A DNA stretch of 19,421 nucleotides, taken from contig DAOURZ010000005.1 in the NCBI GenBank assembly GCA_030627475.1, positions 1 through 19,421 of the forward strand, written 5' to 3'. Both the position numbers and the translations under genes were made by a program. The notes beneath the pieces were generated by a model that saw only the letters and a program-made list of their open reading frames with translations, was not told the DNA's origin and did no database searches. How positions within the stretch are numbered: position 1 is the stretch's first letter; the number at the start of each line of letters is the position of its first letter. The DNA is from Deltaproteobacteria bacterium. Its GTDB lineage: Bacteria > Desulfobacterota > Desulfobacteria > Desulfobacterales > ETH-SRB1. Shown in pieces: positions 1-8,152 of the stretch.

Positions 1-702
1 GGATAATTCTACAAATATCTGTGTATGAAATGGTGGAAGGCAAGATATGCCGAATATAAATATTCTCCCAGAAAAATTAGATAAAGAAAGATCAGATAAA
101 GAAAGATTAGATATCTTATCTGATCTGTTCCTGATTTTTTGTATAAGTGCTTTTCTCAGCCATGCCCTATGCTGATTTCCATTAGCGGATATGAGTTCAC
201 GCCACAGTTGTGCCTGCCAGTGATTTTCTTTTCCTTCTTCCCACCTGGAGATAATCTCCGGCCGAAACACAAGATACTGGTCAAAAGTCTCTGAAATCTT
301 TTCAGACAACTGAAAAAGCTTTTGCTTGTTTTCATCATCGGTCAGATATTTTTTAATGCTTTCAAAACCAGGCCTGTCCCGATATCCCGACAAAATATTC
401 ATAATGCTGAAAGTCATAACGTCAGGATCAAACAGAGACTCCTCAGGTATATCAGGTATTAGTTTTTTAAAAATCTCATTTAACCAGGTATTCGGAAATG
501 GAAAAAATATATTTGCACTAATACCGTTTTGTTTTGCCAATTCCATTAACAACCATCGCTCTATTCCTTTGCTTTGAATAACGACAATTTCACCCGAAAG
601 CGGAGAAGACAAAGCATTGCCAACAGGGTTGCCTATTATCTCTGATAGTTGTCTAACCAGTATCTCAAGGCGGTTGCTGGTAAAAATATTTAATTCCGGC
701 AT
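1..702 (-). CDS. recC: RecC, exodeoxyribonuclease V gamma subunit (N-terminal part, truncated by window edge)
   Basis: The minus frame is open from an ATG at 702-700 to the left edge (234 codons) with no stop, so this is the N-terminal part of a much longer protein. The translation follows the RecC N-terminus closely: a start MPELNIFTSNRLEIL, then IVVIQSKGIERWLLMELAK, SANIFFPFPNTWLNEIF, YLTDDENKQKLFQLSEKISK, FDQYLVFRPE, and near the edge FIFGISCLPPFHTQIF. E. coli RecC has the same blocks in the same order. RecC is the Chi-recognising scaffold of the RecBCD helicase-nuclease that processes double-strand breaks; recB and recD would be expected to the left, outside the window. No clear Shine-Dalgarno precedes the ATG. 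A possible -35 (TTGACG, 772-767 on the minus strand) lies upstream but its -10 is poor. The gene diverges from the large synthase gene at 940. Confidence 0.93.
   Translation of the reverse strand, partial: MPELNIFTSNRLEILVRQLSEIIGNPVGNALSSPLSGEIVVIQSKGIERWLLMELAKQNGISANIFFPFPNTWLNEIFKKLIPDIPEESLFDPDVMTFSIMNILSGYRDRPGFESIKKYLTDDENKQKLFQLSEKISETFDQYLVFRPEIISRWEEGKENHWQAQLWRELISANGNQHRAWLRKALIQKIRNRSDKISNLSLSDLSLSNFSGRIFIFGISCLPPFHTQIFVELS
79..108. repeat. Two tandem 15-bp units inside recC
   Basis: The unit AGATAAAGAAAGATC (79-93) is followed directly by AGATAAAGAAAGATT (94-108), with one mismatch. The unit length is a multiple of three, so recC stays in frame and the repeat encodes a serine/leucine-rich stretch (DLSLSNFS and neighbours). 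A 10-bp inverted repeat overlaps it (GATCAGATAA at 90-99, TTATCTGATC at 116-125). This is probably a small replication-slippage duplication in a linker of RecC. Confidence 0.6.
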
Positions 703-781
703 AATATATTTGGTCGAATAATCGAATAGTTACATTTTTATAACATTTACCTGAGACATACATCTACGTCAATACGAAAGG

Positions 782-790
782 TGGTATAAT
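782..790 (+). promoter_or_regulatory. Extended -10 promoter candidate for the PfaC-like gene
   Basis: TGGTATAAT is a full match to the extended -10 consensus TGnTATAAT, with TATAAT at 785-790. There is no convincing -35 at the usual distance, which is tolerated at extended -10 promoters. Transcription would start near 797 and leave a leader of about 140 nt before the ATG at 940. The leader contains a weak 5-bp hairpin (CCCTT 828-832 with AAGGG 840-844) followed by a T-rich stretch, which might attenuate transcription. Apart from this and the weak recC -35, nothing else was recognised in the 703-939 gap. Confidence 0.5.
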
Positions 791-939
791 TGCAATTCTA
801 ATTATGAAGCATAACATCCCCTTAACCCCCTTGAAAGAAAAGGGCATTCACTTGTTTTTATTCTAACTTGCCTTAAAGCTCCTATTCAGGTATAGAAACT
901 CACCTTAAACCTGATTTTACCGATTGAAAAACAAATATA

Positions 940-3900
940 ATGCAAAAAAAATCACCTATAGCGGTAGTTGGAATGGCTGGTATTTTCCCTGGCGCTCCTA
1001 ATATTGATATATTCTGGAACAACATTGTCAATAAAGTAGATTCATGCTGTGAGGTGCCTGAAGGAAGGTGGATTGTTAAGCCTGAGTTCATGTACAATCC
1101 TGAACCGGCGCCGGACAAGGTTTTCTCAAAACGCGCCTGTCTTATACATGATGATATATTAAAATCAATAAAATACGATTTAAAAGACATTGCCCAGGAT
1201 ATCAATAGAGATATCAATAAAAATATCAATCTTGACAAGAACATTCTAAACGCTCTTGATCCTCTTTTTCACCTGGTTCTTCATGCAGGCAAAAATGCGC
1301 TTTCAGACTGCAATACTTCAACAATCAATAAAGAACGTATTGGAACTGTTCTTGCTGCAATCGCACTCCCTACTGATTCTTCTTCTTTTATAACGAGAGA
1401 AATCCTGGGAAAATCATTTAAAGAAAAACTCTTCAAAAAAAGCAAGTTTTCCAATAGCAAACCATTTACCAGGGCACAATGTTTATCAAGCAGGGTAACC
1501 AGCCTTCCGGCTTCTATCCTGGCCAAAGGGTTAGGGCTCGGAGGCGGAAGCTATACTCTTGATGCTGCGTGCGCGTCATCTCTTTATGCAGTCAAGCTTG
1601 CCTGTGATGAGCTTCATGCGTTTCGCGCGGATGCCATGCTGGCTGGAGGGGTATCAAGGCCTGAATGTCTGTACACTCAAGTCGGCTTCAGCCAGCTTCG
1701 CGCACTTTCTCCTTCAGGAAGGTGTGCTCCGTTTGACGAAAAAGCAGATGGACTTGTGGTAGGAGAAGGTGCCGGCATACTTGTTTTAAAAAGGCTTGAC
1801 GATGCTCTGAGAGATAATGACAATATTTATGGCTTGATACGCGGTATGGGTCTCTCAAACGACATGAGCGGTAATCTTCTTGCACCGGATACCGAAGGTC
1901 AGGTACGTGCCATGCGCAACGCTTATGTATCCGCGGGCTGGTCCCCATACGAAATTGATCTTATTGAATGTCATGGCGCGGGAACGCCTGTCGGAGATAC
2001 TACTGAACTTCATAGCCTGAGAAATCTCTGGGGTGAAACCGGATGGTCGTATGAACAATGCTCAATAGGATCAGTCAAATCCATGATCGGCCATCTTTTA
2101 ACCGGTGCCGGCGCAGCAGGAATGATAAAAACATTTCTTGCCTTGAAACATAAAGTTCTTCCTCCATCAATTAACTTTAATAAAGCATCGAAAAAAAGCC
2201 CCCTTAAAAACAGTCCGTTTCGTGTGCAGACAGAAGCCGAAGAGTGGATCGGAAAAAATGACAAAAGACCGCTTCGTGCCGCAGTCAGTGCATTTGGATT
2301 CGGAGGAATAAACGGTCATCTGCTCATAGAAGAATGGTGTCCGGATTCTGATAAAAAACACGTCACCGGTATAGAAACAGAAACCCTCCACCTTCAACCC
2401 AAAACCCAAAACTCTCCCATCGCCATTGTCGGTATGGATGCTGTTTTCGGGCAGTTAACATCGTTAAAAGATTTCAAGGAAACCATTTTTAAAGGTTCTT
2501 CAATAATCGGAAAAAGACCTGAAGACAGATGGAAAGGATGCGACGACATTGCCGGCAGACATCTTGATGGAACGCTTTTACATGGCGCTTTTATGGATAA
2601 GATTGCTTTGACCGCAGGAGAATTTCATATACCGCCGAATGAAATTCCCGATATACTTCCGCAACATCTGCTGATGCTTAAAGTTGCTTCAAACGCCATG
2701 AAAGATGCGGGTCTTGTGAATAAAGCGGATAGAACGGAACGTCCGAGAACAAGTGTTATCATAGGAATGGAATTTGATTTTGAAGCGACCAATTATCATC
2801 TGAGGTGGAACCTTTATAACCTTGTTCAAAAATGGATAAACGAATCGGAACTTAATCTTGATGAAAAAGAAACAAATTTATGGCTTGAATCTCTTAGAAA
2901 CACATCGGGCCCGGCGCTGACAAACACACGGACACTCGGCGCTCTCGGAGGCATTATAGCAAGCCGGATTGCGAGAGAATTCCGTTGTGGAGGCCCAAGC
3001 TTTGCTGTTTCCTGTGAAGAAGCATCAGGACTTAAGGCGCTTGAAGCAGGAACAAGATCATTGCAGCAGAATGAAATTGATGCGGTACTTGTAGGTGCCA
3101 TTGATCTTTCCGGCGATGTACGCAATATTATTACCACAAACAAATTAAGACCTTATTCAAAAAACAATGAAATTCATCCGTTCGACCGGTCGGCAGATGG
3201 AACTCTGCCCGGTGAAGGAGCGGCCGCGCTCGTATTGAAAAGGCTTGACAGTGCAATCAAGGACGGAGACAGAATTTATTCCGTAATAAAAGGTCTGGGA
3301 TGCGCCACAGGTGATGGAATTGATACTGAATCTCCTTCAAAAAACGCTTATACCCTGTCACTCAAACGATCATTTCAGGATGCGGACATCTTGCCATCAT
3401 CAATAAGTTATTTTGAAACTCACGGCAGCGGAGACCCGTCAGAAGATAATCTTGAAGCAGAAACGATAAATAATTTTTTTGCAGACCTGCCTGAGAATAA
3501 AAATGGTAATAAAAATGTCAGTTGCGCCATTGGATCTGTAAAAGCAAATATCGGGCACACAGGCGCTGCTTCAGGTCTTGCATCATTATTAAAAACCAGC
3601 CTGTGCCTTTACTATGAGATAATTCCTCCTCTCACTAACTTTATCATACCTGCGAATGACAGATGGCGGGACAGCATGTTTCATATGCCTGCTTTTCCTC
3701 AATACTGGCTGAGAGACAGAAAAGACGGTCCCAGAAGGGCATGTACAGCCTCATTAACTTCAGACGGAATTTGCATGCATGTTATTCTTGAAGGTTTTGA
3801 ATATTCAGAGCAAAATTCAAAACAAGCAATAGTTGAAGCAGAAAGGCAGCGGCCTCTCGGCGACCGGGAATACGGCCTTTTTGTTATTGAAGGAAACAAT

Positions 3901-6900
3901 AAAACCTCTCTGATAGAAGGTCTTGAAAGACTATCCGGTCACATTAAAAAATTTAATAAAGAGCACAAAGCTCCTGACTCCAAGATAGAAGCTGCTGCCC
4001 GAAGCTGGTATTTAAAAAACAAACCGGCACCTGAAAAAAAATATGCGATATCAATCGTTGTCGGCGATATTGTGCATCTTGAAAATCTGATTCATGATGC
4101 AAAAAATGCGGTTTCAGATGGTACTTCCAAAAGAATAAACGGCCTGAACGGCATAACTTATTCACCGCATCCTTTGGCCGGTCCTGGCAAAACAGCATTT
4201 GTCTTTCCCGGTTCAGGCAACCATTATATTGGAATGGGAAGAGGCATTGGTGTTCAATGGCCGGAAATTCTCCGTAAAATGGATGCAAAAACTCCGCAGC
4301 TCAGAACACAGCTTGTCCCGCAATTCTATGTGCCTCATAGAACATCGTGGATGCCGGGGTGGGAAAAAGATGCTTACAAAAAAATTATATCTGATCCTTT
4401 AAATATGATTTTCGGCCAGGTAGTACATGGGGGTGTAACTACTAATCTGATAATGAATTTCGGAATAAAACCATCTGCCGTTATCGGCTACAGCCTTGGT
4501 GAATCAGCAGGACTTTTTGCCCTGGGCGCATGGTCTGATCGCGGGGAAATGCTGAAAAGGATGCAGGCAACCGATCTTTTCACTACAGAACTCGCCGGCC
4601 CGTATAATGCCGCCCGGCAGGCATGGAATATCCCTTCTGATAAAGATATAAAATGGTGTGTTGCTGTAGTTAATCGTCCCGGTGATATAGTTATTAATGT
4701 TATAAATAAATTTTCCCATGCAAAACTCCTTATAATTAATACCCCTGATGAATGTGTGATCGGCGGTCAGAAAGATGATATTGAAGCAGCAATCAAAATG
4801 CTTGGATGTGAAGCGATTTTTCTTGACGGCATTGTCAGCGTCCACTGCGACGCAGCAGTTCCTGTTGCAGATGCATACAAAAGGCTTCACATCTTTCCCA
4901 CAGCTCCTCCGGAAAACATAAAATTTTACAGTTGCGCTCTTGGACGTTCATATACTCTTACAAGCGACAGCGCCGCTTCCTCAATTCTTAAACAGGCAAT
5001 TGACGGATTTGACTTCATTTCCACAATTAACCGGGCATATAAAGACGGTGTACGCATATTCCTTGAAATGGGACCTCATTCTTCATGTACCAGGATGATC
5101 AGCCGCATATTAGATAAAAAACCTCACATGGCTATCTCAGCCTGCGTCCGTGGTGAAGATAATTATGTCACGATTCTCAAATTTCTTGGTTCACTGATAA
5201 CGGAACGTGTGCCCGTTGATTTAGGCAAAATTTATGCAACGGATTTATATGAAAAAATAATTAAAGAAACATCCCATGATAAGTCCAAAAAACAGTTTAT
5301 TGTAACTATTGGCGGAAAAGCGTCCTCCCCTGCTCTACCAAAAAGAATCAGGGACGTGGAAACAAAACATACTCAAGCTCAGTTTAAAAATCAGGAAATA
5401 CATCTTGAAAATCAGACAACACAGCTTGAAGATTCAAATAACGTCTTTCAATATAATGATCTTATCGAACATGTAGCGGAAAACATAACTGCTGTTTCAG
5501 AAGCCCACAAAACCTTTATAAATTTCTCAAATGAGTTAAATAGAGGCATTGAAAAAACATTCGCCGCACAAACCCGGCTTCTTGAAACCATAACGGCAGG
5601 AAAAAGGATAAAAGAATCCGGACAAGACATAGAGATAGGAGACTTCTTTAAAGATCAAACAATTTCTTCGCAACAACCTGCCTTATCACGCAATATGTGC
5701 ATGGAGTTTGCGGTTGGATCGGTCTCAAATGTTCTTGGTCCTGAGTTTGCAGTAATAGATGGTTATAAAGTGCGGGTACGCCTTCCTGATGAGCCACTCA
5801 TGCTTGTTGACAGGATAATTTCCTTAAAAGGCAAAAAAAGTTCACTTGGTCATGGTCGCATAGTAACAGAACATGATGTCCTGCCTGGAGCGTGGTATCT
5901 TGATGGTGGTCATGCACCTGTATGCATATCCGTTGAAGCGGGACAGGCCGACCTGTTCCTCTGCTCATATCTTGGTATTGACTTTGCGGTAAAAGGAGAA
6001 AGGGCATACAGGCTTCTTGATGCAGTTGTAAAGTTTCACAGCGGACTCCCCTGTCCCGGCGATGTCATAAGATATGAAATTGAAATTGAAAAATTTGTAC
6101 GACAGGGCGATACTTATCTTTTCTTTTTCAGTTTTGAAGGCTTTATCAACAACAAACACCTTATAAGCATGACTGATGGATGCGCGGGATTTTTTACTGA
6201 AGAAGAGGTTGAAAATTCAGGCGGCATAATTTTAACAAAAGAAGATATAGAGCCTGTACAGGGTAAAAAGCCCTCTGACTGGAATGAACTTGTCCGGGTT
6301 GATGTCGAAAATTACAATGATGATAAACTTGAGGCACTAAGAGCAGGAGACCTTGAAAAATGTTTTGGCACCCTTTTTAACGGTATCAAAATTGCTGATT
6401 CGCTGAAACTCCCCGGTGGTCGGATGAAACTGATCGACAGGATACTGAATCTTGACCCAAAAGGCGGCCGTTATGGAATGGGTTTGATCCGGGCCGAGGC
6501 GGATATACATCCTGATGACTGGTTTCTTACCTGTCATTTCAAGGATGACATGGTTATGCCCGGAACTCTCATGTATGAATGCTGTGCTCACACGCTTAGA
6601 GTATTTAGCCAGCGCATGGGATGGATAACCGACAAGCCCGGTGTGTACTATGAACCGGTTGTCGGGGTTGAAAGCATGTTAAAGTGCAGAGGCCCGGTAA
6701 CTCCTGATACAAAACATGTTATTTATGAAGTAGAAATAAAGGAAATCGGTTATAATCCTGAGCCCTTTATAATCGCAGATGCACACATGTTTGGTGATGA
6801 ACGACGAATTGTCATGTTCAAAAACATGTCACTGAAAATATCAGGAATAACTCGTGAAGAGATTGAATTGGTCCGAAAGAAAAAAACCGTCTTTGACTAT

Positions 6901-8037
6901 GACAGTATTCTGGCATTTTCAACAGGCAAACCTTCGGAGGCATTTGGCGAGCCATATAAAGTTTTTGATGAACAAAGAATTATCGCCAGGCTTCCAGGGC
7001 CGCCCTATCTCTTTATAGATAAAATAACTGATATTGAGCCGGAACAATGGGCGCTGAAACCTGACGGATGGATCGAAGCAGAATACAAAGTGCCGCAGGA
7101 TGAGTGGTATTTTAAAGCAAATCGTATGCCTGCCATGCCCTTCTGCATACTGCTTGAAATAGCCCTGCAACCCTGCGGATGGCTTGCAGCATATGTGGGC
7201 TCTGCACTGAAAAGTAAAACAGACCTGAAATTCAGGAACCTTGGAGGAACTGCTGTCTTGCATCATCAGGTTCTGCCTGATTCAAAGACACTTAGAATGC
7301 GCACCCGCATGACCAAAGTTGCTGAAGCAGGAGATATGATAATAGAAGACTTTGATATACAAATCCTGCAATCTGACAAATTAATATATGAAGGAAATAC
7401 TAATTTTGGATTTTTTACAAAGAAAGCGCTGGCACAACAGGTCGGCATAATTGATGCTTCCGAAAGAGCATACAAGCCTGATGCAAACGAGCTTAAAAAA
7501 TCGGTTTCACATGTGTTTGCCGACATTCCTCCTCTAACTCCTTATGATCCGGAAACCGCTGCCGCGTCTTCTCTATCGGAGCCTTTTCTAACAATGCCGT
7601 CAAAAGCATTGCTTCTGATTGACGAAATTGAAACCTATATTCGTGATGGCGGAACCAAAGGTCTGGGATTCATTCGAGGAATAAAAAGGGTTGATCCAAA
7701 TGAATGGTTTTTCAAAGCGCACTTTTATCAGGATCCTGTATGTCCAGGCTCACTCGGCATAGAATCTTTTATTCAGCTCATAAAATTTATGGCAATAGAC
7801 CGCTGGAGCAATCTCACAAAAACTCACACTTTTGAAATTACAACAAATAAACCGCACAAATGGATTTATAGAGGCCAGGTTGTTCCGGAAAACAAAAAAA
7901 TAGAGATTGAAGCAATGGTAACAAAAATAGATAATAAACCGATTCCAACTATACAGGCAGATGGATTCCTGAAAGTTGACGGACTATATATTTATGAAAT
8001 GAAAGACTTTGGGATTAGGCTTATTCGTAGAAATTAA
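940..8037 (+). CDS. pfaC: PfaC-type polyunsaturated-fatty-acid/secondary-lipid synthase: KS-CLF-AT-DH-DH-DH-DH
   Basis: This 2365-residue multidomain enzyme is predicted to condense malonyl units and dehydrate the chain in an iterative lipid synthase. Domains seen in order: ketosynthase about 1-470 with the triad Cys211 (DAACASS), His345 (ECHGAGTPVGD) and His385 (SVKSMIGH); a second KS-fold, chain-length-factor-like, about 490-960 with Glu694 where the cysteine should be; acyltransferase about 1080-1400 with Ser1185 (GYSLGES) and probable His1302 (VSVHCD); a helical Gln/Glu-rich linker about 1450-1580; four FabA-like hotdog units. Hotdogs 2 and 4 carry the active histidine (His1866 in CHFKDDMVMPG, His2261 in AHFYQDPVCPG). 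Hotdogs 1 (about 1610-1770) and 3 (about 2015-2170) lack that motif, so they probably form two double-hotdog dehydratases. There is no KR, ACP, ER or acylglycerol-phosphate acyltransferase. The ATG lacks a Shine-Dalgarno, but the KS begins at residue 5, so the start fits. Marine PfaC is KS-CLF-DH-DH; the AT after CLF recalls myxobacterial Pfa3. The lipid product is unknown. Confidence 0.9.
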   Translation: MQKKSPIAVVGMAGIFPGAPNIDIFWNNIVNKVDSCCEVPEGRWIVKPEFMYNPEPAPDKVFSKRACLIHDDILKSIKYDLKDIAQDINRDINKNINLDKNILNALDPLFHLVLHAGKNALSDCNTSTINKERIGTVLAAIALPTDSSSFITREILGKSFKEKLFKKSKFSNSKPFTRAQCLSSRVTSLPASILAKGLGLGGGSYTLDAACASSLYAVKLACDELHAFRADAMLAGGVSRPECLYTQVGFSQLRALSPSGRCAPFDEKADGLVVGEGAGILVLKRLDDALRDNDNIYGLIRGMGLSNDMSGNLLAPDTEGQVRAMRNAYVSAGWSPYEIDLIECHGAGTPVGDTTELHSLRNLWGETGWSYEQCSIGSVKSMIGHLLTGAGAAGMIKTFLALKHKVLPPSINFNKASKKSPLKNSPFRVQTEAEEWIGKNDKRPLRAAVSAFGFGGINGHLLIEEWCPDSDKKHVTGIETETLHLQPKTQNSPIAIVGMDAVFGQLTSLKDFKETIFKGSSIIGKRPEDRWKGCDDIAGRHLDGTLLHGAFMDKIALTAGEFHIPPNEIPDILPQHLLMLKVASNAMKDAGLVNKADRTERPRTSVIIGMEFDFEATNYHLRWNLYNLVQKWINESELNLDEKETNLWLESLRNTSGPALTNTRTLGALGGIIASRIAREFRCGGPSFAVSCEEASGLKALEAGTRSLQQNEIDAVLVGAIDLSGDVRNIITTNKLRPYSKNNEIHPFDRSADGTLPGEGAAALVLKRLDSAIKDGDRIYSVIKGLGCATGDGIDTESPSKNAYTLSLKRSFQDADILPSSISYFETHGSGDPSEDNLEAETINNFFADLPENKNGNKNVSCAIGSVKANIGHTGAASGLASLLKTSLCLYYEIIPPLTNFIIPANDRWRDSMFHMPAFPQYWLRDRKDGPRRACTASLTSDGICMHVILEGFEYSEQNSKQAIVEAERQRPLGDREYGLFVIEGNNKTSLIEGLERLSGHIKKFNKEHKAPDSKIEAAARSWYLKNKPAPEKKYAISIVVGDIVHLENLIHDAKNAVSDGTSKRINGLNGITYSPHPLAGPGKTAFVFPGSGNHYIGMGRGIGVQWPEILRKMDAKTPQLRTQLVPQFYVPHRTSWMPGWEKDAYKKIISDPLNMIFGQVVHGGVTTNLIMNFGIKPSAVIGYSLGESAGLFALGAWSDRGEMLKRMQATDLFTTELAGPYNAARQAWNIPSDKDIKWCVAVVNRPGDIVINVINKFSHAKLLIINTPDECVIGGQKDDIEAAIKMLGCEAIFLDGIVSVHCDAAVPVADAYKRLHIFPTAPPENIKFYSCALGRSYTLTSDSAASSILKQAIDGFDFISTINRAYKDGVRIFLEMGPHSSCTRMISRILDKKPHMAISACVRGEDNYVTILKFLGSLITERVPVDLGKIYATDLYEKIIKETSHDKSKKQFIVTIGGKASSPALPKRIRDVETKHTQAQFKNQEIHLENQTTQLEDSNNVFQYNDLIEHVAENITAVSEAHKTFINFSNELNRGIEKTFAAQTRLLETITAGKRIKESGQDIEIGDFFKDQTISSQQPALSRNMCMEFAVGSVSNVLGPEFAVIDGYKVRVRLPDEPLMLVDRIISLKGKKSSLGHGRIVTEHDVLPGAWYLDGGHAPVCISVEAGQADLFLCSYLGIDFAVKGERAYRLLDAVVKFHSGLPCPGDVIRYEIEIEKFVRQGDTYLFFFSFEGFINNKHLISMTDGCAGFFTEEEVENSGGIILTKEDIEPVQGKKPSDWNELVRVDVENYNDDKLEALRAGDLEKCFGTLFNGIKIADSLKLPGGRMKLIDRILNLDPKGGRYGMGLIRAEADIHPDDWFLTCHFKDDMVMPGTLMYECCAHTLRVFSQRMGWITDKPGVYYEPVVGVESMLKCRGPVTPDTKHVIYEVEIKEIGYNPEPFIIADAHMFGDERRIVMFKNMSLKISGITREEIELVRKKKTVFDYDSILAFSTGKPSEAFGEPYKVFDEQRIIARLPGPPYLFIDKITDIEPEQWALKPDGWIEAEYKVPQDEWYFKANRMPAMPFCILLEIALQPCGWLAAYVGSALKSKTDLKFRNLGGTAVLHHQVLPDSKTLRMRTRMTKVAEAGDMIIEDFDIQILQSDKLIYEGNTNFGFFTKKALAQQVGIIDASERAYKPDANELKKSVSHVFADIPPLTPYDPETAAASSLSEPFLTMPSKALLLIDEIETYIRDGGTKGLGFIRGIKRVDPNEWFFKAHFYQDPVCPGSLGIESFIQLIKFMAIDRWSNLTKTHTFEITTNKPHKWIYRGQVVPENKKIEIEAMVTKIDNKPIPTIQADGFLKVDGLYIYEMKDFGIRLIRRN
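1198..1233 (+). repeat. Three tandem 12-bp units in the ketosynthase coding region
   Basis: GATATCAATAGA, GATATCAATAAA and AATATCAATCTT follow one another directly (1198-1209, 1210-1221, 1222-1233). They encode DINR-DINK-NINL at residues 87-98, immediately before the conserved LDPLFHLVLHAG block of the ketosynthase. The multiple-of-three period keeps the frame, and the segment reads as an expanded surface loop. Confidence 0.7.
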
Positions 8038-8054
8038 CGCAATAATTGGTAGTT

Positions 8055-8073
8055 CCTGCAAAGCCAGTGCAGG
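8055..8073. other. Small perfect hairpin between convergent genes
   Basis: CCTGCA (8055-8060) and TGCAGG (8068-8073) form a 6-bp stem with a 7-nt loop, 18 nt after the stop of the PfaC-like gene and in the gap to the oppositely oriented rsmI. There is no T-run on either strand, so it does not meet the pattern of an intrinsic terminator. It may still be a weak 3'-end hairpin for one or both transcripts. Confidence 0.3.
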
Positions 8074-8130
8074 TTTGGGAATGCTGCAGGGTAAACACAG
8101 CCGGACGGAATGCATCGGCGCTTAAAATGT

Positions 8131-8152
8131 GAAGTTATTTCGTTCACGGTTC
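8131..8152. repeat. Single end (solo arm) of the palindromic repeat family
   Basis: GAAGTTATTTCGTTCACG followed by GTTC matches the arm of the elements at 12638-12703, 14356-14562 and 19310-19421, with one inserted G. No matching opposite arm is visible in 8038-8130, so this is either a decayed or a partial copy. Read on the minus strand it contains GAA CCG TGA, which is the end of rsmI, so the repeat provides that gene's last two codons and stop. Confidence 0.6.

Noticed and set aside
156..338. Short minus-strand reading frame within 156-338
   Set aside because: It overlaps the RecC frame, which has clear homology through this region, and its product has no recognisable features.
767..772. 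recC promoter with TTGACG as -35 on the minus strand
   Set aside because: The hexamer at 17-bp spacing is TAAATG, a poor -10, so no promoter feature was called.
8055..8073. Intrinsic terminator between the lipid synthase and rsmI
   Set aside because: The 6-bp hairpin has no T-run on either strand, so I list it only as a hairpin.
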